Of a stretch of DNA of 42,211 nt, positions 12,201 through 17,462 are shown in pieces. Each line of letters starts with the position of its first letter. Position 1 is the first letter of the stretch. A model generated the notes under the pieces. The model did not search any database. It was not told the DNA's origin and saw only the letters and a program-made list of their open reading frames with translations. The stretch covers positions 1-42,211 of the forward strand of contig JADLBY010000097.1 in NCBI GenBank assembly GCA_020847445.1. The letters run 5' to 3'. Position numbers and translations under genes: made by a program. The stretch is from Sphingomonadaceae bacterium (GTDB lineage Bacteria; Pseudomonadota; Alphaproteobacteria; Sphingomonadales; Sphingomonadaceae).

Positions 12201-12907
12201 TGCAGTCGGGAACCGGCGGCATAGCCAGTTCGATGGTTGCGGCGGGCCTGGTTGCGGCGATCGCGACCTCGCCCGAAGCACAAAGCGAAGTGCTGGACCG
12301 CTTCGCCGGCAGCGACATGGTGATGCGCCATGTCGATCAGGACAGCATCTCGCCAGCCGAATTCGATGCCCCGCGCCATGCGGCGCTGTTCGATCGGATC
12401 GACGCGGTGCAGGCTGTTGGTGACAATGCCGAAACGCCCGCAATGCGGTTCGACGGCTTCGACCGGGGAAGCGAAATCGAGGATGTTCGCCTCGATAGCT
12501 TCGGCGGCGATGATCGCAGCGAACTGATCGCCAACCTGCTGGCACCGACCGAGATCGAGCATGGCGGTTTCACCGTTCCCGATATCTCCATCGGGCTGCA
12601 GGTCGATACCGCGTCGGAAGCGCTGATCGCCGTCCAGCAAGGCGATATTGTCGCCAAGGCTGCGATCGGGGAGGTTGTCGCCGATGCGCTTTCGGGCGGC
12701 GTTGGTGAAGGCCCGAATGTCGACGCGCTGCTCAATGCACTGGCAGGTCCGGCCAACGATCTGCCGCTGCTGGGCGATAATCTGGCGCAGCAGTTCGGCG
12801 ATGCGCCGGTGTTCGAAGCGCTCAGCTATGGCGCACCGAACGACCTGATCGACCATATCACCACCACCCAAATGGAACTGTCCGCAGCTACCGGCCATCA
12901 CGGCTGA
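215..12907 (+). CDS. Giant RTX adhesin, LapA-like, type I secreted (4230 aa)
   Basis: This is a surface or biofilm adhesin with the architecture of LapA-type proteins. Residues 1-110 form a short N-terminal module that could act as the retention plug. A di-alanine motif PAAG lies at 114-117. Residues ~200-1500 are VCBS/cadherin-like repeats marked by recurring DDVPTA and TDxDGD. Residues ~1545-2790 are blocks of ~180 aa resembling DUF5801, with QDAD or DET signatures. A von Willebrand A domain follows at ~2793-2990, with MIDAS residues DFSGS (2805-2809), T2883 and D2911. Further Ig-like repeats lead to RTX nonapeptides at 3639-3709. Five DxDxDG-type calcium loops at 3813-3912 and a ~260-residue tail end the protein. 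There is no Sec signal peptide, as expected for type I secretion. The start at 215 has AGGA 7 nt upstream. Downstream genes encode the matching secretion apparatus and a LapG-like protease. The family assignment is firm; the ligand is unknown. Confidence 0.93.
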   Translation: MDANNSNLTPGLPVEGIDGTAAASVAATAAGIYAQFALQAAALVPGQDGQLVLPNGVGLDDIRVSGRDLVIRMPDGSEVVIPDGAIIVPQFVVDGVAVPPVNLAALLIGQEPQPAAGPPQSSGGNFAQNPGDIGDPFGLGDLLPPTELAFPEPEQRELVPGLVDRDPDVNIQDGGPAGKDVIDNVSEGGLPGTRANGNVESPGSTPGNGTDSTTGTILINSPDGIGSITINGVVYTGEGQQITTPNGVLTLGPLVGDQISYTYRLTDNTSGDSTTDVFTVVLTDTDGDSSTARLTIAIADDVPTARNDTDSVAGGTYGPESGNVLSGTGTTSGATGADTLGADGGAVTGFRAGTTGGFAAVGTTITGQYGTLTLGANGTYTYVRNTNTPGGVSDVFSYQLTDGDGDTSTATLTINIGDAPNRITFIPDIGEGTQVREPHLPAREGEPSGSQFDGNNETTSGTITFSSPDGVGSVTVSGVTVTPGSLPQTVSSDATGTLVITAYTYDPVTGVGSITYTYTLNDNTLNTAGSTVTFPVVVTDLDGDTANDELNINIVDDAPLAANDSGTQASENAAVTVNVFANDTPGADGVNLSTGVAVVADSLSGAGSLAYDGNGNFTYTPAAGEEGVVTFQYTITDGDGDPSTATVTITLLEDSGPRVDVSGENFSDEAGLPARGSEPAGSNEASDSETTGGTITISTGGDTLQSLVINGVDVTAGGTVTGAHGTLTVTVSDGDYSYSYTLTDNTSGDATTDSFNVVVTDSDGDSANDTLVVAIHDDVPTATDDADSIAAGEYGPATGNVISDAEGDGGADVTGADGATVTAVSGTAAGTVGGSTAGQYGVLTLNADGSYSYTRNPGTPGGVSDVFSYTITDGDGDPATATLTISIGDSKTSLDLPGDGDAGTQVDEAGLPAGSNAASDSETTAGTIAYTAPDGPATVTIDGVAVTAVGQTFTGSFGTLTITSIAAGAIGYEYVLTTNTAGDATFDDFAVVVTDQDGDNTPGTLVIDIADDVPTARPDVDSVKEDGPNVADGNVITGANVADANATDGVIDTKGADGATVTAVAFGGTDGTVGSALAGTYGALTLNADGSYSYVLNSEDPRVQGLDSDDSLTEIFTYTITDGDGDPSTTTLTITINGNDDPITINGLNVEGPDLTVDEDDLSDGSSPSAAALTQTGNFTVNGVDGIASIRIEGTEAFVGQQFTTAHGTFTITSISAPANGSATAITIGYSYVLTDNTAHANADGQNYITELFDVDVTDTDGSTDSDQVEVRIVDDVPTAAPDGTYSVAEQTPFTFDALANDVKGADGVNLATGVEIATNPAKGTVVYNADGTFTYTPNAGAEGSDSFTYTITDADGDPSTTTVTFDLLKDSVPNILRISNLTVDEDGLPDANADAAPLQTTPSETDSTESATASGTAVVNFGADVPTDLLASIKLVDTAALDGQLKTLDGADVVFALESGDLVGRSGGTEVVRIEITGAAAGPNPGDVTYTYSTTISQPVKHVASGSEDSVTLNDVTFQVTDSETDTANGTFDVTVTDDVPSLDVSKGDDAGLVLTTQDADTDGVPTAEDVATSLANFGGVFGLSSTAGADGAAAPSLAFALNTAGGASGLTSHGLAINLYKVGDVIVGSTAATAPASATAASVVFSVAVSSSGVVTLTQYQQIDHSLPGEADGPYDDQFATLLDSAITLTASSSITDGDGDTASDSETANIGGNIRFADDGPTLTNASGNSSVTLDETTAGSPAGFGVAGISMTSAAAVVTATAAFGADGAAAANATTYALTIAGGGATALQTAIGNHAISLSLSLDGKTVTGSYNDGTVKTAFTATINADGTLTVTQYVPLEHLVDGDTAAAHDDALTLNGLLNATITITDFDGDTDSETVAIGDRVTFRDDGPSLNVTVGSDANAVLLTQDADTIGANSDTATSAANFAGVFGLTSNGGADGANSPSLAFDLNVANGVSGLTSHGAAINLYKVGGVIVGSTSGTAPASATDPSVVFAVSVSGTGVVTLTQYQQIDHPIGTDPSASVTPFDDHVVMLANGKITLTASSTITDNDGDTAGDSETVDLGGNIGFADHGPDISLTLTGTQIRIDETDGVAATGGEVDPAGGNLGSVNMTAASLFTLTNTTTSADAPTSYAYSLVLPAEGANSGLLLSTTNAAILLYTAAPGVIEGRVGGVGGAVAFTVSVNLTSGAVTVTQLLAVEHPTGGASHDEDSSPLAAGALSLQVTATDYDNDTDTATVDLGSIIRFEDDGPTINVSKGDDAGIVLTTQDADTIGAISDTASSAANFGGLFTLTSTPGADGAAAPSLSYALGLAVAAGTNSGLTIGGTAIKLYNVGGVIVGSTALSAPASATDASVVFSLGVNGSGVVTLTQYQQIDHPQAGDPSPTETPFADHSVFLANGLVNLTASSTITDNDGDMASDSETIDLGNNIRFDDHGPSVGTTGTIPTLTVDETNLAFNDSASFAANFTVNYGADGAGSTSYTLGVVSGASGLVDMATGEAVHLRIVAGVVQGYTVTTNQLVFTVTVNGTGTVTLDQLRAVAHLPNTTADQPTGLAAANLVTLTATASDFDGDTAKQVINIGDKLVFKDDGPTIDIAASGTALIVDESLGITGSVQNEGGRVNNDETLAGAAAGAIGYATGSIVNLITADAGADGEASRVYSLTVNNSTSGLTDAVSNNSIVLVAVDSTTVEGRVGSAAGALSFRITIDPANGTATINQFRAVEHNDSSNHDENGASAALMNSGALSLGVVITDKDNDTNSDTVDISQMFKFEDDGPAATGENGTASEVLQDFNTAFVIDFSGSIDNGELNTQLVAVKAAINALFASTGGNVSVKFVLFASSAMASAAFTSAASANAYLDSVNPTLGGTRPGAIGSNTDFSDAITTLLANYAADETASNQVFFLSDGDPNQNLGGSGQALNDTIRPLWNSFVNNNDINVTAIGVGSGINNNNLQQIDVDGTGTPILVADFDDLIDTLTALFAPTPISGDLDVNDDYGTDGGRILSIAIPAAGADPVYTWNGVTGGGSQITVSGGGATINGATSFTATTEAGGTFTFNFATGEWSYTPPKTVAADTTELFNYTVVDGDGDTASATLSVLVENNDLPGTAPVTATVDDDALSGNVGGTGDLDANAGEAPASASEAIYNGTLNITATDNPIAAISFAQLHGTTSVIGQETVSYSWNAVTNLLTATISVSPDASRVGDTLFTVQLNNPSNGSYTVTLADNVLHSNVAGENDASVALTYRVADTDGSTNTGVLNITFDDDTPRAFYPDTAIAQNGNTAAVTAALAFAASAGADGAGGATFNIVNGTPARDTDGNLLKVAGQQLYLFGNGTSTLTATTSSTGSGGTVGYTVTLNAAGDTFTLDVNATISNGTEVLFTDLSSTKAGNSLYAAIGSNVPDQPVDVLLTGRSSGGGAGTINTTSSLIGVDNQAINPNEAVRLDLVKDIVPNLAEPEEFGYAGHVSVTSFKQTIAQTNPSNSTVSVRVWAIDGDEDNSYGITPGSGAESGEALVNITSAVVTDSATGISYTFTSNGTQGPFTVDFTGNSVLISGLTTGDSYKAISTTPFDAVIVESPSSNSGSLDLGVFSVETVTSGSPINLTYDVNATDADGDAVAGVVKAAILPTGTDTILGSASGETLNGNANANAISGFAGNDTLNGNDNADTLYGGAGNDTLNGGNGNDVLFGGLGLNTLTGGAGNDRFVIDRGAVGETAQVDIITDYAAGDVVDLTQLVSVPTGTNIVTGGFVKYLSGSGDIQVDLDGGGNNYVTVATLDTLIPASISVRVLINGVATNVSVNAVAAPVALDLDGDGVEFIPVAAGVEFDYDGNGHAEKTAWVGADDGILAFDADGDGLVDNGSEVIFARDGLTDLEGLAADYDSNKDGVLDASDADFAKFGVWQDANSNGVTDAGEFRSLTDAGITSIKLVSDGNAYSAADGDVTVHGTSSYTKADGESFDVADASFATGGGTATKSGGVESRVAANENEQRGLQSGTGGIASSMVAAGLVAAIATSPEAQSEVLDRFAGSDMVMRHVDQDSISPAEFDAPRHAALFDRIDAVQAVGDNAETPAMRFDGFDRGSEIEDVRLDSFGGDDRSELIANLLAPTEIEHGGFTVPDISIGLQVDTASEALIAVQQGDIVAKAAIGEVVADALSGGVGEGPNVDALLNALAGPANDLPLLGDNLAQQFGDAPVFEALSYGAPNDLIDHITTTQMELSAATGHHG
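554..565 (+). other. Candidate LapG cleavage site (PAAG, residues 114-117)
   Basis: The codons CCT GCG GCT GGC encode P-A-A-G just after a compact beta-rich N-terminal module and before a Pro/Gly-rich linker. Known LapG substrates are cut inside a (T/A/P)AA(G/V) motif in the first ~150 residues; Pseudomonas fluorescens LapA is cut near residue 108. A second match, TAAG at residues 28-31, lies before the module and fits less well. Cleavage here is inferred. Confidence 0.6.
4848..8560 (+). repeat. Tandem ~180-aa adhesin blocks (DUF5801-like)
   Basis: Within the adhesin gene, two block types alternate. Type A carries TQDAD, with its Gln at residues 1559, 1914 and 2274 (periods 355 and 360). Type B carries DET or DES near residues 1736, 2093, 2456 and 2609. 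The order is A-B-A-B-A-B-B. At DNA level 4848-4902 and 6993-7047 match at 54 of 55 bases, and a 30-base identity recurs at about 5186 and 7334. This points to recent duplication or gene conversion between the first and third A blocks. Confidence 0.75.
11129..11341 (+). repeat. RTX nonapeptide repeats (calcium-binding)
   Basis: Residues 3639-3709 of the adhesin contain glycine/aspartate repeats of the form GGxGNDxLx, for example GGAGNDTLN and GGNGNDVLF. They end in GGAGNDRFVID, followed by the DIITDYAAGDVVDL stretch typical of type I secretion targets. Such repeats bind Ca2+ and fold outside the cell after export through the ABC/HlyD/TolC channel. Confidence 0.92.
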
Positions 12908-12908
12908 G

Positions 12909-12927
12909 CTGCGGACGCAGATTTTTT
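12909..12927 (+). terminator. Weak terminator or attenuator after the adhesin gene
   Basis: CTGCGGACGCAG (12909-12920) can form only a 4-bp stem with a GGAC loop, but it is followed after one A by six T residues (12922-12927). It begins two bases after the adhesin stop and precedes the OmpA-like gene by about 26 bp. It may reduce read-through from the adhesin into the channel genes. The stem is short, so efficiency is doubtful. Confidence 0.3.
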
Positions 12928-12953
12928 ACCGAGACCAGACAGGGAGCAAGACC

Positions 12954-13679
12954 ATGAAAAACAAGCTTCTAGCCGCAGGAGGTATCGCGTTAACCATGTT
13001 TTCCGGCGGGACGGCCTATGCCCAGGCCAGCCCGCGTTCACCGCTGAACGATCTCGGAGTATCCGAGCTGCGGTCGGAACTGACAACGCGTCACGATGCC
13101 GCCATTGCCTTGACGCAGGACAGCAATGTCGTGCGGGCCGACGACAGCAAATTCCTTTGGGCCTCCGAAACCAAGATTTGGTGCGGCATTGCCATCGGTT
13201 ACACCAAAACCTCGACCAAGGATGAAGAGAGCATCAATAAATGCGATGCCTTCTATGCCCGGATGACCGCCGCGCCGCGCCCGGTCGCGCCGCCGCCCTA
13301 TATTCCGCCGCCACCGCCGCAGGCTACCTGCACGGCATCGCGTGCGACCGAAGTCTTCTTTGACTGGAATGTCGACATGCCCACAGGCGAAGCCGAAACG
13401 ACATTGGCGGCAATCGCGCAAAACCGCGCACAATGCGGCTGGGGCCCGCTGACGATCACCGGCCATGCCGACAAGTCGGGCAGCGATGCCTATAACAACG
13501 CGCTGTCACAGCGCCGGGCCAACAATATTGCCGCAGCCCTTGTGCGTCTGGGCGTTGCCCGTGGCGACATGACGGTGCTCGCCAAGGGCGAAGCCCAGCC
13601 CAAGGTCAATACCGCCGACGGCGTCCGCGAACCAGCAAACCGTCGCGTTGAAATCCTCGCGCAAGATCGCGGTAATTGA
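12954..13679 (+). CDS. OmpA-family envelope protein (241 aa)
   Basis: A periplasmic or outer-membrane-associated peptidoglycan-binding protein. Residues 1-23 are a signal peptide ending AYA|QA. A unique N-terminal region (~25-100) with a few cysteines follows, then a proline-rich linker (~104-122), then an OmpA C-terminal domain (~125-240). That domain has the diagnostic TGHADKSGS, LSQRRANNI and ANRRVEI segments that hold the diaminopimelate of peptidoglycan. GGGAG in the leader supports the ATG at 12954. It lies between the giant adhesin and the TolC-type gene, with only 14 bp to the next start, so it is probably co-expressed. An OmpA-like protein could tether the secretion channel or the retained adhesin to the cell wall; that role is inference. 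No beta-barrel precedes the domain, so it is not a classical OmpA porin. Confidence 0.88.
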   Translation: MKNKLLAAGGIALTMFSGGTAYAQASPRSPLNDLGVSELRSELTTRHDAAIALTQDSNVVRADDSKFLWASETKIWCGIAIGYTKTSTKDEESINKCDAFYARMTAAPRPVAPPPYIPPPPPQATCTASRATEVFFDWNVDMPTGEAETTLAAIAQNRAQCGWGPLTITGHADKSGSDAYNNALSQRRANNIAAALVRLGVARGDMTVLAKGEAQPKVNTADGVREPANRRVEILAQDRGN

Positions 13680-13693
13680 GTGGGAGTGTGATC

Positions 13694-15097
13694 ATGAAGA
13701 AGAGCATAAAAGCCAAGCTGATGCTTGCGACCCCCGCAGCCCTGCTGTTCACCTTTTCCGGCACGGCATATGCGCAGAGCATCGACCTCAAAAGCGCGGT
13801 TGAAGTGGCTGTGGAAAGCCACCCCGAAATCAACCAGGCGGCGATGAACAAGGAGGCGATCGAGTTCGAACGCGAACAGGCGCAGGGCCTGTTTCTCCCG
13901 CGGATCACCGTCGAAGGCTCGATCGGCGTACGACGGCTCGAAAACCCGACTCGCCGCGCGCTGGGCATTGCGGATAACGAGCTGTATCCGATGGAAGCGG
14001 GCGTCCGCGCCGAGCAGGTCATTTTCGACTCGGGCAACCGCGCCAACGAGCTGAAGCGTCAGGCCGCACGCACCGATGGGGCTGCCTATCGTGTCGATGA
14101 ACGTTCGCAGTTCATCGCCCTACAGGTTTCACGCCAGTATCTCGACTATCTGCTGCAGCAGCGCATCGTCGCCGCGTCGCAGGATAATGTCGCGTTCCAT
14201 AACAATCTGGTGGGCGACCTGCGCGAAGGCGTGACCAAGGGCTCGATCAGCATCGCCGATCAGCAGCAGGCCGAAGAACGGCTGCAGGCGGCCATGGCGC
14301 GGCTGACCGAAGCGGAACAGGACATGGTCAACACCGGTATCGCATTCCGCACGCTGACCGGGCTCGATATCGACGCAACCGCGACGCTGCCGCCGTCGCT
14401 GCGCGCCAACCTGCCCGGCTCGCTTCCCGAAGCGATCGAAAAGGTGCGGCTGCAAAGCCCGAAAGTGCGTGAGGCACAGGCCGATCTGGATGCGGCACAT
14501 GCCGTTATCGGCAAGGCCAAGGCCGATCTTGGGCCGACAATTTCGCTGGAGGGCAATGCCCGTATTGGCGATGACATCGATGGATTTAGAGGGGAAACCA
14601 ATGACTTGCAAGCCCGGGTGGTCGCACGCTGGCTGATCTTTGACGGCGGCATTAACCGCGCAAAGGTGCAGGAAATGGTTCGCCGGGCAAGCGAGGTTCG
14701 CTTCCGCTTGCATCAGTTGACCCGTGAGGCTGAAGAGGATGTCCGCGTATCGTGGAACGCCTGGACCAGCCAAGGTAAGCTGGCCGGCGAACTTGACCGC
14801 CAGAGCAAGGTTTCGGACGATCTGCTGCTCTCTTATCGCGAGCAGTTCAATGTCGGCCGCCGCTCGCTGCTCGACGTGCTCGACGCGCAGAACACCCGCT
14901 ATAATGTGCAGGTGCGTGCGGAAACCGCCCGCTTTGCCGAGACATTTGCCGAATACAAGATTCTCGCCGCGGCCAATGAATTGATGCAGGCCCTTGGTGT
15001 GGGCGCACGCCCCGACGCCGAAGCCAATGCCCGCGAGCGGTTCAAGGTTGGCCCGACCCCGCCGTCAGAGGTGGATCGCAGGCGCTATTCGGATTGA
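13694..15097 (+). CDS. TolC-family outer-membrane channel of type I secretion (467 aa)
   Basis: The outer-membrane exit duct for the adhesin. Residues 1-27 are a signal peptide ending AYA|Q. The mature protein has the two OEP repeats of the TolC fold with long amphipathic helices, including SAVEVAVESHPEINQA near the start and YREQFNVGRRSLLDVLDAQN near the end, a typical TolC/LapE signature. Length is normal for the family. The ATG at 13694 was chosen because GGGAG (13682-13686) sits 7 nt upstream and it yields a clean signal peptide; an upstream in-frame TTG at 13676 overlaps the OmpA stop and would spoil it. The partners are the ABC and HlyD genes downstream. In LapA-type systems this channel is where the adhesin N-terminal plug is held until LapG cuts it. 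Confidence 0.93.
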   Translation: MKKSIKAKLMLATPAALLFTFSGTAYAQSIDLKSAVEVAVESHPEINQAAMNKEAIEFEREQAQGLFLPRITVEGSIGVRRLENPTRRALGIADNELYPMEAGVRAEQVIFDSGNRANELKRQAARTDGAAYRVDERSQFIALQVSRQYLDYLLQQRIVAASQDNVAFHNNLVGDLREGVTKGSISIADQQQAEERLQAAMARLTEAEQDMVNTGIAFRTLTGLDIDATATLPPSLRANLPGSLPEAIEKVRLQSPKVREAQADLDAAHAVIGKAKADLGPTISLEGNARIGDDIDGFRGETNDLQARVVARWLIFDGGINRAKVQEMVRRASEVRFRLHQLTREAEEDVRVSWNAWTSQGKLAGELDRQSKVSDDLLLSYREQFNVGRRSLLDVLDAQNTRYNVQVRAETARFAETFAEYKILAAANELMQALGVGARPDAEANARERFKVGPTPPSEVDRRRYSD

Positions 15098-15104
15098 CGT
15101 CATG

Positions 15105-15142
15105 GCGGAGCGCTGCCGGAACAATTTCCGGCGGCGCTCCGC
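15105..15142 (+). terminator. Strong hairpin after the tolC-like gene
   Basis: A 17-nt arm (15105-15121) pairs with 15126-15142 across a CAAT loop, with a single G-U wobble. It starts 7 nt after the tolC-like stop. No U-run follows (AAAACAAGG), so it may act as a Rho-dependent boundary or as an mRNA 3' stabiliser instead of a classical terminator. It separates adhesin-OmpA-TolC from ABC-hydrolase-HlyD. Confidence 0.55.
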
Positions 15143-15170
15143 AAAACAAGGTAAACACGCTTCGGGTAGT

Positions 15171-15324
15171 CATAATTATATCGATATATATCAATATATT
15201 ATGGTGCTAAAATCGACAATGTTGGTTAACCAGTTTTTGACTCTTCGAAAGTGCGTCTAGTGGAAACTGCCACGATAGGGCTTTGGTCCGGACTCGCCGA
15301 TGCAGAATGTACAGGAGCTGGCAT
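15171..15324 (+). promoter_or_regulatory. AT-rich promoter region for the ABC-hydrolase-HlyD operon
   Basis: A sharply AT-rich patch (15171-15202) lies in a GC-rich context. It includes the perfect palindromes TATATCGATATA (15177-15188) and GATATATATC (15183-15192). TGGTTAACCA (15223-15232) is another perfect palindrome. TTAA-N7-TTGA (15226-15240) is one base away from the TTAA-N7-TTAA box of the alphaproteobacterial regulator CtrA. The segment is noncoding and precedes a well-placed SD, so it probably carries the operon promoter. The regulator is unknown. Confidence 0.45.
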
Positions 15325-17460
15325 TTGACGCTGGAAGAGTGGCATAATGGTCCGCCGCAAGGCGACGAATTGCTTGCATGCATCAGCTTGCTGGCGGCGC
15401 AGAACGAGCGTCCGTCATCGCCTGCGTCGATCCGTGCCGGTCTCGCGCTCGACGAAGCCGGAAATCTACCTTTCCACCAGGCCGAAACCGCGCTCGACCA
15501 GATCGGGTTGCGCGGTGAGGCCAGCCGCCGCCGCCTGCGTGGCTGGCAGGAACGCGATTTGCCCGCCATCCTGTTTGCCGGACAGGGCCGGGCGCTGATC
15601 CTGCACGGCGTCAACGGCAAGGCGTGCGAAATCCAGTTGCCAGGCAGCAGCGAACGGCTGTGGGTGGATATGTCCACGCTCGAGGCTGTCTATGGCGGTC
15701 AGGCAACGATTGTCGATGCCGACCCCAGCCGCGACCGCGAGGGGGAGCGCCCCTGGGAAAAGGTCCGCCGCAACCACTGGTTCTGGCACGAGGTCTGGAA
15801 GGTTCGCAAATCCTTCCTCTATGTGATGCTGGCCGCATTGGTGATCAACCTGCTCGCCTTCGCGCTGCCGCTGTTCACGATGAATGTCTATGACCGCATC
15901 ATCCCGAACAAGTCGGTGACCAGCCTTTGGGTGCTTGCTTTGGGCGTGCTGATCGCGATTTCGGTCGAGTTCGGATTGCGGCTGGCACGGACGCGGCTTG
16001 TCGATGATCTGGGCCGCGCGCTCGATGCCCGATTGTCGCAACGCCTGTTCGAAAAGATTCTCAACCTGCCGATGTCGGAACGCAAGGGCAGCACCGGAGC
16101 GCTGGCGCGCCGGGTGACCGACTATGAAATGGTCCGCGATTTCTTCGCCTCGACCACGGTCGTGCTGATCGTCGACATATTGTTCCTTTTCGTCTTTGTC
16201 GTGCTCATCGCCGTTCTGGCAGGCTGGCTGGCGCTGGTGCCGATTGTCGCCATGGCGATCATGGCGACCGCTGGTTTCCTGCTGCAGAAATCCATGGGCC
16301 AGGCCGCACTCGACGCCCAGGCGGATTCGAGCCTGCAGCAGTCGGCGCTGATCGAATCGATCGGCGGCATCGAGACGCTGAAGGCCTGTCGGGCCGAGGG
16401 ACGCATGCTCGGCCGCTGGCAGCGCTATTCCGCAGCCAGCGCGCAAACGCAGGAAAAACTGCGCAACCTGACGGCAACTGCGGTGAATCTGGCCGCGTTC
16501 TGCCAGCAGGCAACCAACGTCGCGCTGGTGATAGGCGGCTTCTATCTGTTCAGTGCCGGTTCGATTTCGATGGGCGGCATCATCGCAATCGTGATGCTGG
16601 CGGGCCGTTCGCTCTCGCCCGTTGGCCAGCTTGCATTCCTGATTACCCGGGGTCGTCAGGCTTTCGTCACCCTTGCCAGCCTGCAGATGCTGATGGAACA
16701 GGGAGACGAGCGTGAAAAGGGCAGCCGTTCGGCCATCCCCGTCATCTCGCAGGGGCATGTCGAACTAGACCATGTCGGCTTCAGCTATCCCGAAGCCGGC
16801 AAGGAATCGCTGTCGGATATCAGCCTGAAAATCGCACCCGGCGAACGCATCGGCCTGATCGGTCGTGTCGCATCGGGCAAATCGACTCTCGGCCGCCTGA
16901 TCTGCGGACTCTACGAACCGGGCGAAGGCAGCTATCGCATCGACGGCCTCGACAGCCGCCAGCATCACCCGCACGAGCTGCGCGCGGCGTTGCGCTTCGT
17001 CGGGCAGGACGCCGAACTGTTCAGCGGCACGGTTCGCGAAAACCTGTTGCTCGGCGCGCGCAATCTGGACGAAGATCGCCTGCTCGCCGCCGTTGCCGCA
17101 TCCGGCGCGGATGGCTTTATCGGCCGCGATGCCGCCGGGTTCGACCTGCATATCGGGGAACGCGGATCGCGCCTTTCGGGCGGTCAGCGCAGCTTCATGG
17201 TGCTGGCCCGCGCGCTCGTCGAGCCTTGCAAACTGCTGTTCCTCGACGAACCTACCGGCGCGATGGACACGCAAACCGAACGCCTTTTCATCGATCGTCT
17301 CAACAAGGCCGTGAAGCCCGACCAGACGCTCATCGTTTCCACCCACCGCAACGCCATGCTCGCGATTGTCGATCGTCTTATCGTGATCGACAAGGGTCGC
17401 ATCATCGCCGACGGGCCGCGGGATCAGATACTTGCCCAGGCTGGCCTGGCGGGAGAATGA
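15325..17460 (+). CDS. Type I secretion ABC transporter, permease/ATPase (711 aa)
   Basis: The inner-membrane ATPase that powers adhesin export (LapB/HlyB type). Residues ~1-130 form a C39-peptidase-like domain without a recognisable catalytic triad, as in transporters that only dock the substrate. An ABC membrane domain with about six helices begins at VMLAALVINLLAF. The nucleotide-binding domain has Walker A GRVASGKST (Ala where most have Gly), signature LSGGQR, Walker B LLFLDEP and switch His in STHR. I prefer the TTG start at 15325 because AGGAG (15313-15317) lies exactly 7 nt upstream; an ATG at 15307 overlaps that region and has no good SD. The next gene starts 2 nt after the stop, so translation is likely coupled. 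The function is firm; only the start is uncertain. Confidence 0.93.
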   Translation: MTLEEWHNGPPQGDELLACISLLAAQNERPSSPASIRAGLALDEAGNLPFHQAETALDQIGLRGEASRRRLRGWQERDLPAILFAGQGRALILHGVNGKACEIQLPGSSERLWVDMSTLEAVYGGQATIVDADPSRDREGERPWEKVRRNHWFWHEVWKVRKSFLYVMLAALVINLLAFALPLFTMNVYDRIIPNKSVTSLWVLALGVLIAISVEFGLRLARTRLVDDLGRALDARLSQRLFEKILNLPMSERKGSTGALARRVTDYEMVRDFFASTTVVLIVDILFLFVFVVLIAVLAGWLALVPIVAMAIMATAGFLLQKSMGQAALDAQADSSLQQSALIESIGGIETLKACRAEGRMLGRWQRYSAASAQTQEKLRNLTATAVNLAAFCQQATNVALVIGGFYLFSAGSISMGGIIAIVMLAGRSLSPVGQLAFLITRGRQAFVTLASLQMLMEQGDEREKGSRSAIPVISQGHVELDHVGFSYPEAGKESLSDISLKIAPGERIGLIGRVASGKSTLGRLICGLYEPGEGSYRIDGLDSRQHHPHELRAALRFVGQDAELFSGTVRENLLLGARNLDEDRLLAAVAASGADGFIGRDAAGFDLHIGERGSRLSGGQRSFMVLARALVEPCKLLFLDEPTGAMDTQTERLFIDRLNKAVKPDQTLIVSTHRNAMLAIVDRLIVIDKGRIIADGPRDQILAQAGLAGE

Positions 17461-17462
17461 CC

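Noticed and set aside
17226-17462. Upstream extension of the SleB-type hydrolase frame
   Set aside because: The extension lies in a different frame over the ABC nucleotide-binding domain and encodes Arg-rich sequence without similarity; the ATG at 17463 is correctly placed after the ABC stop.
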